A DNA stretch of 26,459 bases from NCBI GenBank assembly GCA_937860285.1, contig CALMBS010000146.1:1-26459 (forward strand), written 5' to 3'. A program made the position numbers and the translations under genes. The notes beneath the pieces were generated by a model that was given only the letters and a program-made list of their open reading frames with translations, made no database searches and was not told where the DNA came from. Shown piece after piece: positions 8,898-15,630 of this stretch. The stretch is from an uncultured Chloroflexota bacterium. Lineage in GTDB: Bacteria > Chloroflexota > Dehalococcoidia > UBA2247 > RBG-13-53-26. Within the stretch, counting starts at the first letter, position 1. Every line of letters begins with the position of its first letter.

Positions 8898-10001
8898 ATG
8901 ATGCCGGCGGAGAATGACGTCAAGCTCCTGGCTGTCGGCGACATCATGCTCGGCGAAGGTCCTCTCGACCTGGGTCGCGGGGCGGCCTCTGCCATCCGGA
9001 AAGAGGGGCCCGACTATCCCTTCGCTCTGGTCGGCGACTGCCTCAGAAGCGGGGACGTCGTCTTCGGGAATGTGGAGGCGGTGCTTTCCACGCGCGGTGT
9101 CCGGAAAGGCCGCGTCCGCTCCCTGGTATTGCGGGGAGACCCGCAGGCTGCGGCAGGGCTGAAACGCGCCGGCTTCAACGTGGTCTCGCTGGCCAACAAC
9201 CACGCCCTGGAGCACGGACCTGAGGCCCTGGAGGAAACCAAGAGCGCTCTGTCGGCGCAGGGCATCGCCTTTGTGGGGATCGGGGGCAGCCGCGAGGCGG
9301 CCAGGACGCCCCTGGTCTTGACTCCCGGGGGACTGCGCCTGGCGGTTCTGGCCTACTGTCTGGTGGATGACGAGACTGCGTACCTCAGCGTTGACGACCC
9401 CGGAGACATCTGCGGCGATGTGGCCCGGGCCCGAAACGACGCTGACCTGGTGATAGTCTCCCTTCACTGGGGGCACGAATACATCCACCGGCCATCACCC
9501 GGGCAGGTGCGGCTGGCGCATGAGATTATCGACTCCGGCTGTGCGGTCATACTGGGACACCATCCTCACGTGCTTCAGGGCCTGGAGGACTACCACGGAG
9601 GGTTGATAGCCTACAGCCTGGGGAATTTTGTGTTCGACATGCCGGGACCCGACACCAGGGAAAGCGTCATCCTGCGGACCGGCCTGTCCAGGGCCGGCGT
9701 AACGGGTTGGGAAGCCATTCCGGTGCGCATCAACCAGATGTCCCGGCCCGAGATCCTGTCCGGCCGCCAGCGCGACGAGGCGCTGGGCCGCCTGCGCCAG
9801 TGGAGCGCATCCATCGACTCGCCGGGTGCCGGAGACCCGGGGGCCCGGGAGAAGGCATACCTGGAGGAAGTCGCGGCTTGCCGGAGCACGCAACGCCGCA
9901 AGGTCAAGAGGCATTTCCTGCGGACCTTTCTGCAGCATCCTTCCCGGTATTCGCTTCAGGTAGGCATGGACTACGCGGCGCGGAGGACACGGCGGGCCTG
10001 A
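8898..10001 (+). CDS. CapA-like capsule synthesis protein (metallophosphatase fold)
   Basis: Belongs to the PGA_cap/CapA family with a calcineurin-like fold, linked to poly-gamma-glutamate or polysaccharide capsule synthesis. Motifs in order: AVGDIMLGEG (Asp15), GNVEAVLS, SLANNHALEHG (Asn100/Asn101/His102), SLHWGHEY, GHHPHVLQG (residues 220-228) and YSLGNFVFD, together giving the metal-ligand set. The 367-aa protein has no clear N-terminal signal or anchor; CapA proteins are often membrane-associated, so a cytoplasmic or glycan-modifying form is possible. The start is the ATG pair at 8898/8901, chosen because the VKLLAVGD motif follows directly; a longer in-frame extension upstream lies within the ligase gene and is rejected. 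Its TGA overlaps the next ATG by one base, indicating translational coupling. Confidence 0.88.
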   Translation: MMPAENDVKLLAVGDIMLGEGPLDLGRGAASAIRKEGPDYPFALVGDCLRSGDVVFGNVEAVLSTRGVRKGRVRSLVLRGDPQAAAGLKRAGFNVVSLANNHALEHGPEALEETKSALSAQGIAFVGIGGSREAARTPLVLTPGGLRLAVLAYCLVDDETAYLSVDDPGDICGDVARARNDADLVIVSLHWGHEYIHRPSPGQVRLAHEIIDSGCAVILGHHPHVLQGLEDYHGGLIAYSLGNFVFDMPGPDTRESVILRTGLSRAGVTGWEAIPVRINQMSRPEILSGRQRDEALGRLRQWSASIDSPGAGDPGAREKAYLEEVAACRSTQRRKVKRHFLRTFLQHPSRYSLQVGMDYAARRTRRA

Positions 10002-11146
10002 TGAAGATCCTGGTGGGCATGAAGCTCAGCGATACCGCCGTGGGCGCTCACCTGTGGCCCATCTCGCAGGCAGCGGGTGTGGACCGGATACTGGTGGTCC
10101 GCAATACGCCCGGACCTCCCTTGCCCAAAGTGGAGTACCATTGCCCGCCCGGGGCGCTGGCCAGGATCGATGCCGTGGCGGCCGTCTACCGGCTGTGGCT
10201 GATGGCCCGTCTCTCGCTGTCGCAGAAGCCCGACTACGTGCACTCCTACCTGCTGTTCCCGCACGGGGTCATAGCCTACATCGCCGCCAGGCTGACCGGG
10301 CGGCGGGTCGGCACCTCCCTGCTGGCGGGCCCCGTTGAGCTCTACGTCCTGGGAGGCCACCTGAACGTGGACCCTGAAGGCCGTCTGCCGGTGCTGGGCA
10401 GGCTCCTGCTGCATGTTCTGAAGAGCTGCGCGGCAGTCACGGTGACCGGGTCGGTCACCAAAGGCTTCCTGGTGGCCCACGGTGTGAAGGAGGACAGGGT
10501 CTTCCTCCTTCATCATGCGGTGTCCGCGGAGCAGTTCCGCCCCATGGACATCCCCCGCCGCTACGACATCGTCTCGGTGGGGAGGCTGGCGGCCGTGAAA
10601 CGCGTGGACGTGATCCTGAGGGCGGCCGCGGCGGTCAGAAAGACCCGCCCGGACCTCAAGGTGGCCATAGTGGGAGACGGCCCCTGCCGGGGCGATCTGG
10701 AGAGGCTGGCCGGCGATCTGGGAATGGGGGCATCAGTCGACTTCCTGGGGCAGCGCACGGACGTGGCCACCTGGTACAACAGCGGAAGGGTCTTCGTCCT
10801 CACCTCGGAGCGCGAGGGATTCCCCTTCGCGCTCATCGAAGCCATGATGTGCGGGACGCCGTGCGTCACCTCCGACTGTGGGGACATAGTGGACGTGGTC
10901 CGGAACGGCGAGAACGCGCTGCTGGTCCAGGAGCATGATGACGTTGACGGATTCGCCAGGGCCATCGACCGGCTGCTGGGGGACGAGGAGCTTCGAGCGA
11001 GGCTGGCGGGCAATGCCATGGCCACGGTGCGGGACATGGGCACGGACCGGGTGACCGCCGACTGGGAGGCCATACTCCCCAGGGCCGCCGGGCCGGGCAG
11101 GCAGCACCAGGGCGAGCGGACAGGCTGGCCGCCCGTCAAGCCCTGA
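10001..11146 (+). CDS. GT4 family glycosyltransferase
   Basis: Retaining GT-B glycosyltransferase that would add a sugar to the growing repeat unit at the cytoplasmic membrane face. The C-terminal half has the GT4 pattern: YDIVSVGRLAAVKRVDVIL, VAIVGDGPCRGDLERLA, VDFLGQRTDVATWYN and the E-x7-E motif EGFPFALIE (Glu272 and Glu280). The N-terminal half has DYVHSYLLFPHGVIAYIAA and TSLLAGPVELYVLGG as expected for acceptor-side loops. The protein has 381 aa. The ATG at 10001 shares its A with the CapA-like stop (TGATG), which fixes the start and discards a long upstream extension. This is the last gene of the rightward arm; its tail overlaps the convergent ATP-grasp gene by 11 bp. Donor and acceptor are unknown. 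Confidence 0.9.
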   Translation: MKILVGMKLSDTAVGAHLWPISQAAGVDRILVVRNTPGPPLPKVEYHCPPGALARIDAVAAVYRLWLMARLSLSQKPDYVHSYLLFPHGVIAYIAARLTGRRVGTSLLAGPVELYVLGGHLNVDPEGRLPVLGRLLLHVLKSCAAVTVTGSVTKGFLVAHGVKEDRVFLLHHAVSAEQFRPMDIPRRYDIVSVGRLAAVKRVDVILRAAAAVRKTRPDLKVAIVGDGPCRGDLERLAGDLGMGASVDFLGQRTDVATWYNSGRVFVLTSEREGFPFALIEAMMCGTPCVTSDCGDIVDVVRNGENALLVQEHDDVDGFARAIDRLLGDEELRARLAGNAMATVRDMGTDRVTADWEAILPRAAGPGRQHQGERTGWPPVKP

Positions 11147-12299
11147 TCTTCCCGTGGGGATAGCGCCTTCGGGCGCTGACCATGGCCAGGCCCCCCTGGG
11201 CCAGCCCATTGACCATCTGGAAGGCGGTGGGACAGGGGTCGCTCATCCAGATATTCGTCCTCACGTCCCTTCCCGGGGCAAAGAAGGACTTCAGGTTGCT
11301 GAACGAACGATCGCAGAGCAGGACCTTCAGCTCACCAGGGAAGACCCATCGGTACTTGAGGTACGAGTAGCTCCCCGTGCTCTTGACCCGTTTCCCCTGT
11401 GCCAGCTCCAGCAGCATCCCCGGCACATTCACCCCGGCCTCTATTGTCAGGTCCAGGGACCCCCACAGCTTGGGGTTTATCTCGATCAACCTGTAGTCTC
11501 CGGCCAGACTGTCGTACTTGAACTCGGCCATGATCGGGCCATGCCACCGCAGGGCATCGCACAGCCTCCGGCCGTATTCGAAGAGCCGCCCGTCGAAGCA
11601 GGACTCGGCCACGGCGCTGGGGCCGCCGGTGATGGGGAACTCCTTGATCCGCCGGTGCATGAAGTGGGCCGCCAGCGTGCCGTGATCGTAGATCCCGTAG
11701 AACCCGCACCCGAACCCCCTGACATACTCCTGGGCGATGGCCCCGGTGCCGCCCTGCTTCACCACCTCGGCGTAGTGCCATTCAATCTCTCGTCTGTCGT
11801 TGCAGTATCTCACCAGGTCCCCCCGGGGGTGGTTGGCCTTCAGCACCACGGGGTAAGCGTTGATGGCGTCGAGACTGCCGGCGTCGGTCAGGCGGTAGGT
11901 CCTGGGGATAGGGACTCCGGTGGAGGCGGCGAGGCGCATGGCCCGGTCCCTGTCATAGGCCACCTGCATCGGTTCCCAGTCGGCGATGGCCACCCCCGTG
12001 AGCTTCTCGAAGTCGGCCTTGCGCCTGGACACGGCCAGGCAGCTCTGCAGGCCCACGGGAATCAGCGCCGCATACTTGTCCCCGGCCAGCATGCCCAGCA
12101 GCTCTGCGGCGTACGCATCCAGGTCGGAGGCCGCAGTTCGAACCCTGATGGTCCGGCCGCAGAACCGGGAATAGGAGGCCAGGGTCAGCCCCCTCGGCTG
12201 GTGGCTGACGACGTCGATCCTGTGCTCGCGGCCCAGGGCCCTGAGAACGGCCAGGGTATTCTTGTTTGCCCCGTCGGTCACCAGCAGCCTGGTGCTCAT
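11136..12299 (-). CDS. ATP-grasp ligase in glycan locus
   Basis: ATP-grasp enzymes couple ATP hydrolysis to joining a carboxylate and an amine via an acyl-phosphate. Seen: a pre-ATP-grasp N-terminal domain (LLVTDGANKNTLAVLRAL, VVSHQPRGLTLASYSRFC), the linker VPIPRTYRLTD, PVVLKANHPRG (ATP-binding lysine), AIAQEYVRGFGCGFYGIYD, and the metal-binding end MAEFKYDSLAGDYRLIEINPK with Glu/Asn near residues 269-271. The 387-aa length fits. The ATG at 12299 was chosen because ATGA overlaps the deacetylase stop by four bases and MSTRLLVTDGAN fits the family; the frame extends further upstream only within the deacetylase gene. Relatives near polysaccharide genes often attach amino acids or peptides, a plausible role here, but the substrate is unknown. 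Confidence 0.85.
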   Translation of the reverse strand: MSTRLLVTDGANKNTLAVLRALGREHRIDVVSHQPRGLTLASYSRFCGRTIRVRTAASDLDAYAAELLGMLAGDKYAALIPVGLQSCLAVSRRKADFEKLTGVAIADWEPMQVAYDRDRAMRLAASTGVPIPRTYRLTDAGSLDAINAYPVVLKANHPRGDLVRYCNDRREIEWHYAEVVKQGGTGAIAQEYVRGFGCGFYGIYDHGTLAAHFMHRRIKEFPITGGPSAVAESCFDGRLFEYGRRLCDALRWHGPIMAEFKYDSLAGDYRLIEINPKLWGSLDLTIEAGVNVPGMLLELAQGKRVKSTGSYSYLKYRWVFPGELKVLLCDRSFSNLKSFFAPGRDVRTNIWMSDPCPTAFQMVNGLAQGGLAMVSARRRYPHGKIRA

Positions 12300-13360
12300 G
12301 TCGGCGGCTTCTGGTGTCCGCTGCCCGAGAACCAGCGGTAGATCTCGTCCGCAGAGGTCAACCAGCCGTTCCTGGCGCCACAGTAGTCCAGCATGGATTC
12401 GTACAGCGCCGCGTATTTCTGCCGGGCAGGGTTGTCCCAGGCGGCGTTGTGCCAGTCTACGGTCAGGACGCCATGGCACGTCTCCACCCGGCCAATGAGG
12501 TCTTTCATCCGGCTGAAGCCGGTGTCCAGATTGGCGCCCTGGAACAGGGTGGCGTCCATGACCGCCATCGGTATCTCGACTATGTCGATCTCCCGGCCGC
12601 TGTCGCGGTTCACGGGCCGGAAGGGATGGCACATGCCGTTTCTGAAGCCGATGCCGTCGTGGTACCCGAAGGTCGTGTCGTATTTAAATCCAGCCTGTGA
12701 CAGCAGCTCCCAGGTGTTCGGGACCCGGAAACGAAGGAAGTGATTGCGGCACCCGATTATCTCTCTGCCGAGGGCCTGCTCCAGCCTCTGCTTCTCGGCA
12801 GCCAGGCCGGGCATGTTGTCAAAGGAGTAGTATCCGGTGTGCAGGCCGACGTCCCACCCGTTCTCCACGATATGTCTCAGCTCCGGCTGGAGGTCCTCGA
12901 TCCGGTACCGGAAGCGATGGACATCCCGCTCGGTAGCCATGAAGTAGAAGGTCGACCGGGCGTGGTACCGGCTCTCCAGGGCCATGATCCGCCTGAAGTT
13001 GAGGTAGGGAGACGGCCATCTGCGGTTCAGCTTCCACAGGACCTGGCGGGCCATCTGGCTGAAGTTGAAGGCCCTGGCGCAGTAGAGGGAAGACAGCGCA
13101 ATGTGCGTCAGCGGGGGATAGATGTCATCCACATCGTGGGTGAGGCACAGGGCAAACGCTTTGCCGTCCGGGTACGTCGGGCGGTAGCCGCGTTCGACCA
13201 GAAGCCGCGACACCACCGGGTCCAGGATGTCCTGGTTGGCGCACAAAGCGCGGGCGAACCGTCCCCGCTCGTCGAGCCCGGCCGCGGCGTACTCTTCCTT
13301 CCTGGTGAAGAGGTCGTAGGCCTCTGTGTCAGGCTGCAGGCTGCCGGATGGCGGCAACAT
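12296..13360 (-). CDS. Polysaccharide deacetylase-like protein (CE4-related)
   Basis: Related to CE4 polysaccharide deacetylases, which remove N- or O-acetyl groups from glycans using a divalent metal. Seen: ALCLTHDVDDIYP (His75, Asp76, Asp78, Asp79) as the motif-1 region, RSTFYFMATERD, DVGLHTGYYSFDN (His174) as motif 2, CRNHFLRFRVPNTW (Arg205/His207) as motif 3 and a late LTVDWHNAAWD. The second histidine of the usual HxxxH is replaced (HTGYYS), a form I associate with the exopolysaccharide-locus subfamily. The 354-aa protein has no signal peptide, so it may act on lipid-linked or precursor sugar inside the cell. A good Shine-Dalgarno, AGGAGGT, precedes the ATG on the minus strand. It lies between the flippase and the ATP-grasp gene, which it overlaps by four bases. 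Confidence 0.85.
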   Translation of the reverse strand: MLPPSGSLQPDTEAYDLFTRKEEYAAAGLDERGRFARALCANQDILDPVVSRLLVERGYRPTYPDGKAFALCLTHDVDDIYPPLTHIALSSLYCARAFNFSQMARQVLWKLNRRWPSPYLNFRRIMALESRYHARSTFYFMATERDVHRFRYRIEDLQPELRHIVENGWDVGLHTGYYSFDNMPGLAAEKQRLEQALGREIIGCRNHFLRFRVPNTWELLSQAGFKYDTTFGYHDGIGFRNGMCHPFRPVNRDSGREIDIVEIPMAVMDATLFQGANLDTGFSRMKDLIGRVETCHGVLTVDWHNAAWDNPARQKYAALYESMLDYCGARNGWLTSADEIYRWFSGSGHQKPPT

Positions 13361-13410
13361 CGATGATATACCTCCTGGCCTCGCGCAGGTCGATCACCAC
13401 GCGGCGTATT

Positions 13411-14886
13411 CTACACCTCCGGCCCGGGGCCGTGTACCCTCCTGACCAGCCCTTTCAGGAGGTCCAGCTGCTCCTTCCCCAGGAAGAACCGGACATATAC
13501 TGCGGCGAACAGGACCAGGAAGATGGCCAGGCAGGCGTAGGGGCTGGTCACCCGGGACAAGGCGTAACAGCCGCCGCCGAGGAGGAGGATGAAGACCGTG
13601 ACCGTGCAGAGCCAGCCCCAGCGCATCCTTATGCCGACCAGCCTCTGGGTGGCATAGAGCTGCAGCACGGTCCCCAGGACCAGGGCGGCGGAGGTGGCGG
13701 CCGCCGCGCCCTCGATGCCCAGGTGCGGAATCAGGAGGGCGTTGAGCAGTATGTTCGCCGCCCAACTGGTGGCGCTGAGGAGGAAGATGACCCTCACGTA
13801 GGCCGTGCTGGAGAGGGCTGAGCCGATGGAGGCCCAGACGGCCATGAAGGCGCTGCCTACCAGGAGGATGCGGAGGGAATCGGCCGCGGGCAGGAACTCG
13901 TCGGGGAAGATGATCCTCAGGAGGTCCGGGGCCAGCATGATGGCGGCGAAGGCCACCGGCATGATGAAGCCCACCGTCAGCACCAGGGTGTCGTTCACCA
14001 TCTTCTCGATGCCCGGCCGGTCCCCCTTTCCCCACAGCGTGGCTATGGCCGGCCCGGTGATCATCTGCATGGCCTGGGATGGGAGCAGGACTGCCTGCGA
14101 CAGGGTCACGGCGGCGGCGTACACTCCGACGTCGACGTCCTTCATGAAGAACCCTATCATGACGCTGTCGGTATAGCTCTGCATCAGCCCGATGCCGTTG
14201 GCCAGGACCACGAAGCCGCCGAAGCCGAGGAGCAGCCGGGAGGCAGCCAGGAAGGATGATAGTTCGGGCCTGGCCAGGGACTGCCGCACGGTCCACAGTG
14301 AGAAGAGGCCCAGGATGACCACCGGCAGCACCAGGCCCCAGGCGGCCCCGGTCAGCCCGTGTCCCAGCAGCACCAGCGTTATGGTGATGCCCACCATGAG
14401 CACGTTCTGGGATATGTTGATGATGGCGAAGAGGCGCATCTGCCGGAGGCCGTTGAGGAAGCCCAGGGTGGCCTTCTCCACCGCTATGAAGGGGAAGGCG
14501 ATTGACACGATGCGCAGCAGCCCGGCCAGCTCGGGCATGTGGAAGAATCGATTGGCGATGGCTGGGGCGGCGGCGTAGAACACCAGTGCGATGATGCAGC
14601 CGAGGAAGAAGGACTCGATGACCCCGCTGGTCAGCAGGCCGCGGGTCCGCGGTACGTCCTCCCGGAGCTCGGCGACGTACTTGGTGAGGGCGGCGCCGAT
14701 GCCGAAGGCGCCGAACAGCATGCCGAGGGAGTAGACCGTGAACGAGAGGGTGTACAGCCCCAGTTTGCTGTCGCCGAGATAGCTGCCTATGAAGACGCGG
14801 AGGACGAAATGCACCAGTGCGGATATCGCCAGGCTGGCGAAGGAGAAGCCGACGTCTCGGGCGAAGCGCCTCATTCCCTCATACAT
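13411..14886 (-). CDS. Polysaccharide flippase (MATE/Wzx-like, MOP superfamily)
   Basis: A 491-aa polytopic membrane protein with about 12-14 hydrophobic helices, starting with SFASLAISALVHFVLRVFIG and including LYTLSFTVYSLGMLFGAFG, charged loops (ALTKYVAELRED) and YTDSVMIGFFMKDVDVGVY, the type of motif seen in MOP-superfamily exporters. Such proteins flip lipid-linked oligosaccharide repeat units across the cytoplasmic membrane, which matches its place as first gene of the leftward arm ahead of the deacetylase and ATP-grasp genes. No Wzy-type polymerase was recognised in the window, so polymerisation may be encoded elsewhere. The ATG at 14886 is the outermost in-frame start; Met5 (14874) is possible because neither has a strong Shine-Dalgarno. 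Confidence 0.9.
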   Translation of the reverse strand: MYEGMRRFARDVGFSFASLAISALVHFVLRVFIGSYLGDSKLGLYTLSFTVYSLGMLFGAFGIGAALTKYVAELREDVPRTRGLLTSGVIESFFLGCIIALVFYAAAPAIANRFFHMPELAGLLRIVSIAFPFIAVEKATLGFLNGLRQMRLFAIINISQNVLMVGITITLVLLGHGLTGAAWGLVLPVVILGLFSLWTVRQSLARPELSSFLAASRLLLGFGGFVVLANGIGLMQSYTDSVMIGFFMKDVDVGVYAAAVTLSQAVLLPSQAMQMITGPAIATLWGKGDRPGIEKMVNDTLVLTVGFIMPVAFAAIMLAPDLLRIIFPDEFLPAADSLRILLVGSAFMAVWASIGSALSSTAYVRVIFLLSATSWAANILLNALLIPHLGIEGAAAATSAALVLGTVLQLYATQRLVGIRMRWGWLCTVTVFILLLGGGCYALSRVTSPYACLAIFLVLFAAVYVRFFLGKEQLDLLKGLVRRVHGPGPEV

Positions 14887-14986
14887 CCGGACGCCTGCAG
14901 GCAGGCCCTCTCCTGCCGAGGTGCCTCTGACATGGTACCACTTACCCGGTCGGAGTGGCTACGATGTTGAATATCGCCCGCGCTGA

Positions 14987-15017
14987 TTGACACCGTAACC
15001 GGCGGCCCGTGTACAAT
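14987..15017 (+). promoter_or_regulatory. Sigma70-like promoter (TTGACA, TACAAT)
   Basis: A perfect -35 TTGACA (14987-14992) is followed after 19 bp by TACAAT (15012-15017, five of six consensus). The spacer is longer than ideal. Transcription would start near 15024, only a few bases before the ATG of the small ORF at 15029, and could continue to the beta-helix gene at 15631 as a long leader of about 600 nt. Confidence 0.55.
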
Positions 15018-15028
15018 AGAGCCCGCTG

Positions 15029-15463
15029 ATGGGAGCGTGCTTGAGCCTGAAGCCCCCGGTGGGGTCCGTGCTGCGGAAGATACGGGCCCTGCCTCTAGTG
15101 GCCCGGAGCGGCCTGTTCTTTCGCTGGCTGCAGGGCTTCTGGTCGGAGGCCGTCACCAGGATCCAGGCGACAGCCAGCGCGGATTCCCTGGTAGTCCTGG
15201 CCATGGCCACCTGCTTCCTTTGCGACACGGCCTGCAGCACCGCCCTCGAAGTGCTCACCGAGCGGTTCATTGCCCCCGTCTGGCAAAGGCTGAGGGACAG
15301 CCGCCGGGCCAGAAGCGCGAATCTGCCAGGCAGAGTCCGCAGCCTCAGGCAGCTGCTCAGCAGCTCTTCTCGCTGCGAGAAGAACTCCCGTCCCTTCCGT
15401 TCCGTTCACATCTCGCACAACCCTCCACCCCCGGTACCATCACTTTCCCCCCACTGCATCTAA
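15029..15463 (+). CDS. Doubtful small hypothetical protein
   Basis: A 144-aa frame I do not recognise. Codons in the first 100 positions end mostly in G or C, like the neighbouring genes, and a hydrophobic segment (SLVVLAMATCFLCDTACSTAL) lies mid-protein, followed by a basic stretch rich in Arg and Ser. The last 35 residues are Ser/Pro-rich and look non-coding. There is no Shine-Dalgarno; the ATG lies about 12 bp after a TACAAT -10, so translation would have to be leaderless or nearly so. An overlapping alternative frame starts at 15037. It could instead be part of a non-coding leader for the beta-helix gene or a decayed gene. Conservation would decide. Confidence 0.3.
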   Translation: MGACLSLKPPVGSVLRKIRALPLVARSGLFFRWLQGFWSEAVTRIQATASADSLVVLAMATCFLCDTACSTALEVLTERFIAPVWQRLRDSRRARSANLPGRVRSLRQLLSSSSRCEKNSRPFRSVHISHNPPPPVPSLSPHCI

Positions 15464-15559
15464 CAGAATAGGGCAGCCCCATTCCACCCGCATTCCGTGC
15501 CGGTCCGGCGTGACACATTGCGCTGCAGCACAGTTCCCGGCAGGGGGCTCAGACCACGG

Positions 15560-15600
15560 CCTCTCCCGCGCGCGGCGCGGAGAGGCACGGGGTGGGGTGA
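15560..15600. repeat. REP-like palindromic intergenic element
   Basis: CCTCTCC (15560-15566) pairs with GGAGAGG (15579-15585), continued inward after one bulged C by GCGC (15568-15571) with GCGC (15575-15578) and a three-base loop. It is followed by CACGGGGTGGGGTGA. The combination of a CTCTCCC/GGAGAGG hairpin and a G-rich GGGTGAGG-like flank is the look of short palindromic repeats that I recall from many bacterial intergenic regions. Only one copy is evident in this window. It sits 45 bp upstream of the beta-helix gene start. Confidence 0.5.
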
Positions 15601-15630
15601 GGCCAGAAACGTGATGGAGGTACAACTCTA

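Noticed and set aside
11154..12341. A 395-codon + strand frame over the ATP-grasp gene
   Set aside because: Pro/Gly/His-rich shadow with no domain; the minus-strand ATP-grasp protein is convincing and coupled to the deacetylase by ATGA.
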